Positions 42,308 to 52,817 of a stretch of DNA of 64,000 nucleotides are shown here, piece after piece; position 1 is the stretch's first letter, and each line of letters opens with the position of its first letter. Source of the DNA: Puccinia triticina (Eukaryota > Basidiomycota > Pucciniomycetes > Pucciniales > Pucciniaceae); assembly GCF_026914185.1 (NCBI RefSeq), contig NC_070572.1, forward strand, positions 1,116,001-1,180,000, given 5' to 3'. The notes under the pieces were generated by a model. That model was given only the letters and a program-made list of their open reading frames with translations, ran no database searches and was not told the DNA's origin. The position numbers and the translations under genes are program-made.

Positions 42308-43197
42308 TAGAGATGGCACTTTGCACCCGGGTACCCGCCACAGGTGCGGGTACCTCCTCTTAAAAATGTCATATTCTCAACACCTGCACCTGCAAGCAGG
42401 TACCCAGGTACCTGCGGCAGGTACCCGCGGGTGCAGAGATTTTTTGCAACCAATAAGCCCTCTCACATAAACCAGCTCGCCGAGATACACATACACCAGC
42501 TCGCCGAGATACACATACACCAGCTCGCCAAGACACCGAGACTGAGAGGACTTCCTCTTGGTGGGCTGAATCCCTCTCGGCGAGCTGGTGTATGTATACC
42601 AGCCCGCTAAGAGGAATCCCTCTTGGCGAGCTGGTGTATGTATACCAGCCCGCCGATGGGAATCCCTCTTGGCGAGCTGGTGTATGTATACCAGTCCGCC
42701 GAGAGGAATCCCTCTTGGCGAGCTGGTGTATGTATGACAGCCCGCCGAGAGGAATCCCTCTTGGCGAGCTGGTGTATGTATACCAGCCCGCCGAGAGGAA
42801 TCCCTCTTGGCAAGCTGGTGTATGTATACCAGCCCGCCGAGAGGGAGCCCTCAAGGCGAGCTGGTGTATGTATACCAACCCGCCGAGAGGGAGCCCTCGC
42901 GGCGAGTTGGTGTATGTATACCAGCCCGCCAACAGGAATCCCTCTTGGCAAGCTGGTGTATGTATACCAACCCGCCGAGAGGAATCCCTCTTGGCAAGCT
43001 TGTGTTTGTATTCCAGCTTGCCGAGAGGAGGCCCTCTCGGCGAGCTTCTGGTGATGTGGGCGGGTATATAGCGGGGAACTGTTGCACAAAATGGTGGACA
43101 CCCGCACCCGTATTCGCCGACAGGTACCTGTTGAAGTCCAGCAGGTACCTGCTGACGGACACCAGGTACCTGCAAAGGGTACCTGGTGCCATCTCTA
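42308..43197. mobile_element. Composite GGTACC / 46-bp-array element, young copy
   Basis: The tips TAGAGATGGCAC (42,308-42,319) and GTGCCATCTCTA (43,186-43,197) are perfect inverted repeats. GGTACC-rich flanks (about 42,325-42,435 and 43,095-43,185) enclose the 46-bp array. The same order is seen in the diverged copy at 41.1-41.8 kb, so this is a family. No target duplication is evident. Confidence 0.75.
42441..43060. repeat. 46-bp tandem array of two fused palindromes
   Basis: About ten units of GAGCTGGTGTATGTATACCA + GCCCGCCGAGAGGAATCCCTCTTGGC. Each unit contains the near-palindromes CTGGTGTATGTATACCAG and CCGAGAGGAATCCCTCTTGG. Units 1-5 are almost identical; two units near 42,841-42,900 carry GAGGGAGCCCTC variants. 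Long frames exist on both strands because 46 bp repeats in every frame; I do not treat them as genes. Confidence 0.85.
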
Positions 43198-44653
43198 GGG
43201 ATGTGGAACGCTTGCCAGGCTCCTCTGAGGCCGATAGGCTTGGAAAAGTCCTGGCCTTCCTCCACGCTGCCTCACCCCCTCTACAAGAGAATATCTAGCT
43301 CGTAGGCAGAAGGGGAGTTGAGGAGTTGGTAAAAGGTGTCTAATGTCCACCGTGAGGTTTGCGCGAACGTCAGGGTGGACAAACATCACACAGCAACACG
43401 GGGGGCTTTGGGGAAGACTCCCCCAAGACCCCCGCGAGGCACTTTTTATGGGGTCTCTAGAGGTGCTTCTTCTGGAACCTGTGCTGGACATTGGGCCCAG
43501 CCAGGAGTAAATCACAAAATCAACACATCTAATATAAACACATGGAATATGAGCATGTTTCTGACAATCATATCTCCCTTGACCTCTGATAGTGATACAA
43601 AAATTTGAGTGAATATTTCTGCCTGGGGACGTAATCAGATTGCATGTGATGACCTTTCCTCTCAAAATCAAAATTTCTGCAAAGGTCAAAGTAGATTTTG
43701 CCCAATAACAAAGGGACTAGGCAATAAAGGCACAGCCCTCCTGCCAAAGATGCAAAAGAGGTTGTGTTTTTGTGTTCCCCACCCCAATCAATGCTGCCAC
43801 CATGTTAAATGCTTGTGTGGCACGAAGCTGGTGTATGGTTATCTTTGCATTTGAGGGGGTGTTGCTTGTAGGGTATGTGATTCTTATCAAGAAAAGCTTA
43901 TCAATCTCAAATACCTTCCATTGAGAAAGTCACACCAAGTATGGTGAGCCCTACAGCTAATTGGATAATTCCTGTTTTCTCATATGTCCCATGTGAGATC
44001 TCCCATTCAAACAAAAACCTCATAAGGATGGTAATGTGAATGAATGGACATTGGTTGGTTGGATTCCCATCTTGAATTCCAGAATGCCAGAAAATCCAGA
44101 GATCTTCACCATTGAACTACCAATGAACACTTTGAAATCATTGGGGGACCCTGATTTTGTGATTTCCAAAGTGTTCTGGAATTGAGCAAAACATGTGAGG
44201 TACTCCTCTTTTTCTTTGAATCTCATGATGATGAAATAAGACACTGCTTGGATGCTCACCTAACGTCAAACATAAACAACTTGGATTTTTCCACTCAAAA
44301 AAGAAAGTGATGGTGGTTGTTGTGCTGGGGAAATGTGATCCTCAAAAAGTGATTGGTGGCTTACAAAAACCAATTAAGAGCGGCCTGTAGAACAAAACAT
44401 ATAGTTTGTGATGTTAATGTAGATTGAATTTCTGTTGTCTTTCACCTACTGTCTTATAATGGCACTCTACAGAAAGTGCCACAGATTCCCCCCTGGTTAT
44501 TTGTTAGACAAGACATCAGCATGAGTTCAACATTAGATTAACAATTCTTCAGGAATTAGTTACAAATGCACAAGCAGTTGACTTCATGAGAGGTTACTGA
44601 AAGACATTACGGTATGGCACTCTGTAGGAAGTGCCACACATTCCCCCCTGGTG

Positions 44654-45403
44654 AAATGACAATGGTCTATCCACCAGCTGGCCATCATAGAAATCAAGAA
44701 AATCTTGAAATCCAACAGCAGATGAGTGAATAAGATTTAGGAAGTTGAGATCTGTCAAAACTGTATATTGGCAGGTTTCATGATTGAAGGCTCTCAACAA
44801 CATAATCTTAGAAATTTGGAAAGCCTAAACAATTGGCAGGGGTTTCTACAGCATGGATTATACTTGTCAAGTTCTACCTTTTTAAAGTTGTTGATGCTTC
44901 AAAACCTTATAATAGGTTTGACTTCAGTTTTATAAATTTTGATCATGAAGCCCCTTCCTAGCAGTGTCAAGTATGCAAGAGATGATACCTACCAAGATAA
45001 ATATATATTTGAAAGTGTTGATTGAACATCCCCACGCACTAGCTGCCCCAGAGCTGGCCGCAAACTAATCCACAACAGATCACTCCGAACATTCCAGTGG
45101 TTTCTTTTGGATGTTGAGTGGTTGTGGTTGTCGAGGCGATGCTGGAGGGCTGGATGAAACAAGTCGTATGGAGATATGCTAGTTGGATAAAACTGCTTGG
45201 CGATGGTTGAGCAGTGACGTGGAGTTGGGCTGTATTCGGTCGGGGCGCTGTCACGGTGGCTGTCAGGCGCCTGTAACAGCCGGAGAACATAAAGAGCCAC
45301 CTCTCTTGACCGTCCTGAGCCTGGCCACCAACACCCTTTTCCCCAGTTTTCTTGCTTCCCACCCAGCTTCTCCTTCGACTCGAACGTATCTTATATCACC
45401 ACG
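44654..45403. other. Upstream region of the Dnj1-like gene; otherwise empty
   Basis: 44,654-45,000 is AT-rich without coding content. From about 45,030 the DNA becomes less AT-rich. A TATA-like ACATAAAGAG (about 45,286) and a C/T-rich leader precede the start codon at 45,404, so this is the likely promoter of that gene. Confidence 0.45.
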
Positions 45404-45659
45404 ATGACTGCCCTCCATCCTCCATTCCGGACCAAGTCCCTGCTCCTACTCGCCGTCATCTCTCTTCTCGCCCGGATGGCCTATTCCGATTCGTCCTCCT
45501 CATCCGAATTACCCACTTCGCAACTGATCACCAAGGCCAACACACTCCTAGTGACAGGCCAAGCCTCCAAAGCACTCGAACTCTACGAACTCGTCCTCGA
45601 GTGAGACCCGGATGACTATCTCACCCTCTACAAGAAAGCAACCACTCAGATGACTCTCG
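45404..45659 (+). pseudogene. DNAJC3/Dnj1-like ER co-chaperone, 5' fragment cut by the duplication
   Basis: MTALHPPFRTKSLLLLAVIS gives a signal peptide. SQLITKANTLLVTGQASKAL and ELYELVLE form the first tetratricopeptide unit of DNAJC3/P58IPK-type ER-lumen Hsp40 proteins. A TGA at 45,602-45,604 sits where the family has Arg (CGA to TGA would explain it). The same frame continues DPDDYLTLYKKATTQMTLG, typical of TPR 2, until the duplicated segment begins at 45,660. The TPR array and J domain are missing here. An intact copy is expected elsewhere, possibly at the far end of copy 2. Confidence 0.7.
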
Positions 45660-46776
45660 GCCCAGGCAAATTTCCTGACTTTTTTCATGATCACCCTGCT
45701 GACAAATGAAGGTCTACACATGTAACAACAACTGTTGATGTTGAAAAAACGTTCAACTTTGTCAGAGAATGTGTTTCCGCCAGGCAACATAACCTTGATC
45801 CAGAATTGGTAAGCAGAGGTATGGCACTGTTTTTCTTTTCAAAGAACAACAGAATCAAACCTTTGGCGCTCAATGAGTATATCTGAACAAGAAAAACGAT
45901 GAATGCAAGACCAAAGCAAAGGGGAAGGGGACTACAGGCAGGGAAGTTCTTTCATTGGACTGAGAGACCATGATACATAAGACCAAGATAAACATATGAC
46001 CAAGATACACATAAGACCAAGATACATACATGAAATGAAATTTTGACATGCAAATCAAAGCCAATGTGTGAAGTTGCAATAGCGGCTTTTGAGTCACAGG
46101 TACCTGTGCAGGTACCTGCGAGTAAGCCCTGCAACTGCCCCAGCAGGTGCAGTTTTGGGTGCAGGTGTCCAGGATTGGCCAAAAAAGGCAGCAAGTACCC
46201 GGTTTCACAGAGGCCATCTCTAAAATTGATCCACATAAATTTGCCAGAAATGATTAATATTTGGGCATTGAGTAACTATCATTTCATTATATGTTGGAAT
46301 TGAGTTATACTTAAAGAATGAAATGGTTCTATAGAAAATTGCTTGAGGTCCTTTGATTCTTCCTCATAAATCATAACAGACTTCCCATTGACTTCTGAAT
46401 AATTTATCAATCATTCCTAATACACATCCGACTGACACCATACCCAGAACAATTACAGTCAGGCACTCTCTGGAGAGTGCGTCAAATTCTCCCCTGGTGT
46501 AAAGGCCTTAAAATTGACTCTAAAGATTTAATTAGACTAGTTGTGGGCCTGATTTTGTGCCATGTTACAATTGGATCCTTCAGTAATTGGATATCAATTG
46601 ACTGAAGATTGAAAAAAAGGGAGGTTGCTAACATGGTTGCTGATAAAGATGATTAGGGGGAAGATTACTGTCTAATGTATACGGCTTGAATTTTTGGGGG
46701 CACAGAAGAAGCACAAAAAGTTAGTAAAGGATGAGTTGAACTGAGATTTTATAATGAGAAAATACAACTATGAAAC

Positions 46777-47678
46777 TTACTGCATGAGCAGAAGCACTAT
46801 CATTGTGATGATAAATGAGTTCAGCAACAATAAACTAGAAACCAGGCAACAAGCACACTTTTTATTCAATGGCTGGACCTGTGTGGATTAGATGTGTCAA
46901 TTTTGAAGTTGGTGTGCTATCAAAAGTATTTTGCTTTCATACTGACCGTTTCATGAACATCTGATGAAGTGGTTGCCACAAATTGTCTGCCAGGAACTCA
47001 AGCAATCAGTCCAGGCTTCAACGGAGTAAAGGGCTTTCAACAAACTGGACAGGTAGATGCCCCGGTTTCTTCCCACCCTTCAAGATATGTTTTACAAAAT
47101 ATGTGATGGCAAGCTTCAAGTTCTTGTTTGTTAGTTGAACGTGTATGCAAGCAAACTGGACAATCTTCTCTCTTTTTAACATTTTTCTTAAGAGATCCCT
47201 CTGAATTTTTCAATCAGCTGGAATTGCAGTGTTAAGGGATCCAACACTGGTTCTTGGAATATTGGTGTGTTTGCAAATGGACATTTCCAGGATTTTGGGA
47301 CAACTACACATTTTTTCTTGACTGATTGGAATGATTACCTCTGCCTGCTCATAAAGGAAAATTGCATATTTCAGGCCCTACAATGTTTGAAATTTTAAAG
47401 CTGATCTAGCTTATAGAAAGAAAATTTGTACTTACAGTGGGAGGTGGTCCATTGACCTGATTTGAGTGGTTTTGAAAGTCGGATTGATCAACGGGATGAA
47501 CCTGTGCTGTGTCATGGATTGGAACTGAGCAGTGTTGATTACATGTTCCATTTGTAAGGTATTTCCAATGAACTGGAGATTGAATCATTAGTTGTGAGCC
47601 TTGTGGAAATTTTTGCAATCAGGAATCACAATGAGTTGAAAAATGATCAACTATGAGAAATAATACACACAAATCCAT
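46777..47678 (-). pseudogene. RING/TM family member 1, copy 2, degenerate
   Basis: Counterpart of 22,302-23,203 with the same defects: one base missing in exon 2, Tyr for a zinc-binding Cys, and a stop after the last RING cysteines. The shared lesions show that inactivation came before the segmental duplication. Confidence 0.6.
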
Positions 47679-48663
47679 TATGAAAGATGTGTAAAAATTC
47701 ACTTGGAAAAAGATGATGGTTTGACTCTGAGTAAGGGATGAAAGCAGCACCTCTATACTTTGTCCTGCCTTTTGTAGCTGAACAAGATCTATTGGATTTT
47801 CCTTTGAATTTTATGTTTAATGGGTTAGAGATTAATTTTTTATGTTTAAGCTTTGGGATTTATGTAAGGATCACACAGATTTCAAATTTAATTGATCAGT
47901 TCATAAACACACAGAAAGGTGATGGTTTGACTGTGGTTGGAAGGAAAATCAAATGAGAGAATTTCCAATCTTCTGATTTGGACTTGGAGGTGCTCAAGTT
48001 CAACCAAGGCAATTGGCTGTCCGCCTTGAGACAGATATTACTGGTAGATTCAGCGAGCTACTTTGGTAGGCTCTTTGAGAGTATCATCCAATCCAAAACT
48101 TCCCTCAAAATTTGTATTGATTTTTTCCATGTTTGAAAAATGCCAAGTGTAGAAGAAACTGGTAATGGTTATCACTCCCAGTGAAACTCCTACTGAAACT
48201 CAAAGAAGGCAGTGGCATATGTAAACTTGGTAAAAAAGCAGGGAGAAATAGCTATCCCTACGGGGTCTTGCACGCTGAAACAGCTCTCACGTGCATTTTC
48301 TGCATTAGAAAATAAAAAAAAAGCTTGGTTTTCTAGGTAGAAGGACAATTTAAAGTTGCCCTTTTGGGGCACTGAATTTCCCACTACTTCAAATTCAAAG
48401 ATGTCATTTGGAAATCTTGAAAATCACACTTTCATGATTATCATATAAGATTTTATTGTTCCATTTTTGCCAATAGTTTTCTGCCAACTGAAAAAATAAA
48501 CTCAAATTTTAATAAAAACTAGACTCTCAAGAAAATTCTATGCGGAATTTTAGTTGGCAGTGAAAACACTCAAACACTGTTTTTTTGTTACCTGCAGTTC
48601 ACATTTACAATTTTTGATGTATTCCCACTGTCCTCAATTTACCTTGCCTTCCTTCTGATAAAA

Positions 48664-51012
48664 GTCCATGGCTCAGCTATAACAGAGTGAAAACTGAGCT
48701 GCACTAAAATGAAAAATGAGCTATCCTACAGTGAACACTGAGCTTTACCAGATTGATTAATGAGCTTTAACAGCTTGAAAACTGAGCTATACTAGAGCAA
48801 AAAAATGAGCTGTCACCAGAGTGAAAACTGAGCCATGCCAGAGTGAAAACTGAGCCATGCCAGAGTGAAAACTGAGCTGTGCCAGAGTGAACATTAATTT
48901 TTTCCAGAGTGAAAACTCTGTTTTGCCAGATTGAGCACTGAACTGTGCCAGTGAGCACTGAGTCAAAGCGGAAAAGTAAACAGAACCGTTAAAAGTTGAG
49001 CAGAACAACTGAAAAAAGCAGAATCAGTGATAACTGAGCAGAATCAGTGATAACTGAGCAGAATTAGTGAAAAATGAGAAGAATCAGTGATAACTGAGCA
49101 GAATTAGTGAAAAATGAGAAGAATCAGTGATAACTGAGCAGAATTAGTGAAAAATGAGCAGAATCAGTAAGAAGTGAGCAGAACCAGTGAGAACTGAGCA
49201 GAACTAGTGAGAACTGAGCAGAACCAGTGAGAACTGAGCAGAACCAGTGAGAACTGAGCAGAACCAGTGAGACCTGAGCAGAACCAGTGAGAACTGAGCA
49301 GAACCAGTGAGAACTGAGCAGAATATGTGAAAACTGAGCGGAATTTTTGCAAACTGAGCAGAATATGTGAAAACTGAGCGGAATTTTTGCAAACTGTCAG
49401 CCTCCGTGATGCCAAGGACTATTCCTTCTAGCTACATGTGGTGCAAAACTAGTATAAAAGAGTATAAAACTCTGGGACAAAAGTCCAAGGGATAATTCCA
49501 ATGATATATTGGTAATTATGGCGTAAAATATATGAAAAATGGCGTAATTATATTAACAAAATTAATATAATTAAATAAAGAGGGGCCTGATAAAATCAGG
49601 GGTGTTTAATCCCTCAAAAGCAAACACTGGGGCCTGTAAACAGGTGTGGTTTAAATCCCAGCAAGGAATGGCGAAGAATCTCAAGAGAAAGGGGTTTGAA
49701 CTTACTAGTAAAAAGCCCTTAAAGTCTTGAGGTTCTTCAGGGTAGAAACTGGGCAGTTGAAAGCGCTTGAAGAGGTTGATTCTGAAGGCTTGGTGGACAC
49801 TGGGCAGTTTCTGGCGACAAAATGAGGCTAAAAACAACTACTAAGGGACTTACCAGGCTAGAAACAGGCTATTGAGCACGTGTTGAAGGCGGGTAAATTC
49901 AAGTAGGTATGTAAAAGCGTGAGGAAAGGCCTTTTGGGGCGGCCAGAGGGCCCTTTAAATACCCGTGGCAGCTCTCTGGGGCGCCTGGGGGAGCTACAGG
50001 GCCACTGGCCAACTTGTGGGCGCTTTTTGGCCAGGCTGCTGACGCTACAAGGGCTAATTCTTCTTTGGGAAGATGTACTAGCCTATTTGGGGCGCCTTCA
50101 GGCGGATTTCCAGCCTGGCTGATGGCGCCATAGAAGCTAGTCTTCTTTGGGAATATGTACTGGCCATTTGTGGGCGCCTACAGTTCAGGATTCCCTCATC
50201 CAGGCAGATAAGCTGTTACGTGTCTCACATTTATTCAAATGGGCCACAGTGCTTCCCAATTGGTCTGTACTGTGTATGCATTAGGCATTGAATTGTTTTA
50301 ATGCGTCAGGAATATTCTGTTTGCATCCATGTGACATCATTACATATGTACAGCTTATGTAATGTGTGTAGTGTTTCACGTGGAGGGGCAGAATTGATGT
50401 CATTACTTCCCTGGTGGGCGTGCTGTAATGTACAGGTAGCCCCTCTTAGGGTTTCATTCATTTTTAGGGCTCTGCGCCGTCTTTAGGCATAGCGCGCAGC
50501 CTGCGGGTTTAGAGTTAACTCAACCTGAGTTGGGCTATCTTCTAAACTAAACATTACACTTCAGTTTCGTGGCTATTGAAGTGTTATAAGCATATGTACA
50601 TATGTATACAAGCATACAGGTTGCTCAACTTCGAGGGTACATTGTGAATTCTAATTGGGTGATTACACAATGAAGCAGTGAGAATTAAGGGTACCTGTAA
50701 GTGGGGTACCCTAGGTTAATTTGGGTGTAGATTAAGAATATAACATAATATTCAGATTTTTAGTTATGTAAGAGACAGTACTAATGTCTCTTTCATAGGT
50801 AATTATTTTTATATTTTATTTTATGGTATTACATGTGTAAGAGTGTAATAATATCTCTTTCATATGTAATACTATTTTTTATTTTTATGTTACGGTGGCT
50901 CTGCTATAGTAGCCAGCTGACACAAACTGAGCAGAATATTTGCAACCTGAGCAGAACATATGAAAACTGAGCAGAATATTTGCAAACTGAGCAGGATATG
51001 TGAAACCTGAGC
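48664..51012. repeat. 20-bp minisatellite, copy 2, split by the solo LTR
   Basis: Same units as 24,190-24,965, in two parts (48,664-49,394 and 50,923-51,012). It has one additional 40-bp dimer (a GAGAAGAATCAGTGATAACT variant near 49,075-49,155) compared with copy 1. Confidence 0.9.
49395..50922. mobile_element. Solo LTR, 1,528 bp, inserted in the minisatellite of copy 2
   Basis: The sequence starts TGTCAGCCTCCG and ends AGCCAGCTGACA, so it has TG..CA ends with a 6-bp inverted tip. CAAAC lies on both sides (49,390-49,394; 50,923-50,927), and copy 1 has the site without the insertion. A TG..CA sequence with a 5-bp duplication and no coding region is the hallmark of a solo LTR left by recombination between the two LTRs of a retrotransposon. 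Orientation is not determined. The tip TGTCAGCC is shared with the DIRS-like element ends. Confidence 0.85.
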
Positions 51013-51781
51013 TGTGCCAGTGGGAAATGCACTATTTATTTAAACCACCAGTGAATATTATTAAATCTACAGGCAGAGAAGGAATTGAATAGCTTTGGAG
51101 CTGGAAGCAGAGTTGCAGAATGTCACTTGTCTTTAATTGACTATTGTTTTTTTCCTGGTGGGGTTTCTGAGAGAAGAACAAGCAATGATTTTGGGACTTG
51201 GGACTAAAGAACAACTGCAAACCCCCACAATTTTGTTGACACAGATGAGAACAATGAGAGATTTCAGTGAGCCCTGGTTGTATTTTGTCATGCACAGAGT
51301 CGCTTTGGTTGTATTGGACAGAAACTGGTCAAGGCAGCAATTCTGAAGCACAACAAAATTCCTGGCACAAGGAAGAATTTATATCAGGAAGACATTGATA
51401 ATAGATAAAAGCTACCAAGAAACCTAAACAAGATTTCTGGGATGAGTTAAGCAAAAGAAACTAGAGAGTTCAATGACTTTCTATCAGAGAACTTTGACAG
51501 GCAAGAGAACCAGAATTTATCAAACAGGTTGAGAGCTACTTCACACTATGACCTATATAAAGTGTGGGAGTCTAACAGAACTATATATGAGAATAGATGG
51601 ATGAACTGAAACACAAGGCTGACAGTTCAATGTTGATCAAGATGGTGAGAAGGGAAAATGGACACTTCAGACATAAAACTTTATTTGTCTTCCATGGTTA
51701 AGGATAGACAATAAGTCAGCAGTTGCGAGATGAATCCAAGTGAGACGTCAGGGATCCCATAAGATTAGAAGACCAGAACAC

Positions 51782-52416
51782 TCACTTCCTAGCCGCAAGC
51801 ACTATAAACGCGATGCACATTGCCATCAACACCACTGCAGAACCAAGCATACACCAAGCAGCTGGTTTGCTGATTGGATGGCCCCGGGTGGCGGGGGTGT
51901 TTGGAGTCTGCTGTTGAAGGGCCGTGGAGAGTCTTTCAGTCTGTCCATGATCCGCATCTGTGTTTGCTGGAGCAATGGCGATGGCAGTGTCGCCGGCCTC
52001 GCCGCCGGATCTGTCGCCACTGCCGGGCCCGTCACCCGGCACTTGCGGGGCTTTCTCTCGAATGCACATCCCATCTTGGCAGTTGCCGATTGGAATGGCC
52101 AGCTCAAACTGCTCAAACAGGACGATTTTCGTATTTTGTTATAAGCCCCTGGCCGGATCTCTGGATATTCCACGCTCGATAGTGTTGATTTCCACACAGT
52201 GCTGACCTGATTTTGGAGTGCTTTGGAGGGGCCATGAATGGGCGCCTCTGCACCTTGCACTGCTGCGTCGTGGATCTGCCCCGGGCCAACCAGGTGTTCG
52301 CTTTGTAAGCTATGGCCAATCAGCTAGAGATCCATTGGGTGTCAGGTTTGTGGGGTGCACCAGGGCATCGGAGAAGAGTGCTTAACTATGAGGAGATATA
52401 GGAGCCAGACAGCCAT
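51782..52416 (-). CDS. Signal-peptide/TM family member 2, RING lost, copy 2
   Basis: Exons 52,387-52,416, 52,207-52,323 and 51,782-52,108 correspond to the copy 1 gene. Intron 1 is 10 nt shorter (63 nt), which leaves the donor and acceptor untouched. The reading frame is intact, with at least one residue change in the membrane segment (MFGSAV to MLGSAV). Confidence 0.6.
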
Positions 52417-52817
52417 GATTGCCAGAATTTCCTCGAAACAGACGCTGGTTTGCGAAAGGGATGGAAGCAGCTAGTACCTCTTTCCTAGTGTGTGTTGTGT
52501 CTTGGCGCTGGCTGAATCCTATCAAGTTCCAATTTGAAAGTCCAAGATCAATTCTCTTGACAGGAAGCTGTATATGAGGGTCTCACGCAGAGTTCTCCTC
52601 AATCAAAAGGGGTGTCAGTCAGGGATGGTCTGGCTGAGGGAGCACCAACAAGAAGGAGTTGTTGGTTTGGGGGCACACAGCTTCATGTGCTCCTCCGACT
52701 CTGGCAGCTAGCGAGATTGGTGCCGGTGGTTTCAACGAGCTAATCGGATTGTTAAAACTTGCCTGCAAATGGATATTCGAAGCTTACACTCCCTCGAGCC
52801 AAACCTGAGGGTGAGTC

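Larger units (their letters stand above)
42118..44653. mobile_element. CACTA-like element, 2.5 kb, with nested composite element
   Basis: The left end CACCAGGGGGGAATGTGT and the inverse at the right (ending CCCCCCTGGTG at 44,653) extend to about 48 bp of nearly perfect inverted repeat, including GGCACTTCCTACAGAGTGCC. AAA flanks both ends (42,115-42,117; 44,654-44,656), the 3-bp duplication expected of CACTA elements. A related right-hand terminus lies at about 44,461-44,503 (GGCACTCTACAGAAAGTGCC), so two nested or overlapping elements are possible. No transposase frame is seen. The interior contains the GGTACC/46-bp-array element. Confidence 0.7.

Noticed and set aside
42369..43265. 298-codon minus-strand frame and 159-codon plus-strand frame across the 46-bp array
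   Set aside because: The array has few stops in any frame because a 46-bp unit repeats in all three frames; the frames run through element tips and GGTACC flanks and show only repetitive residues.
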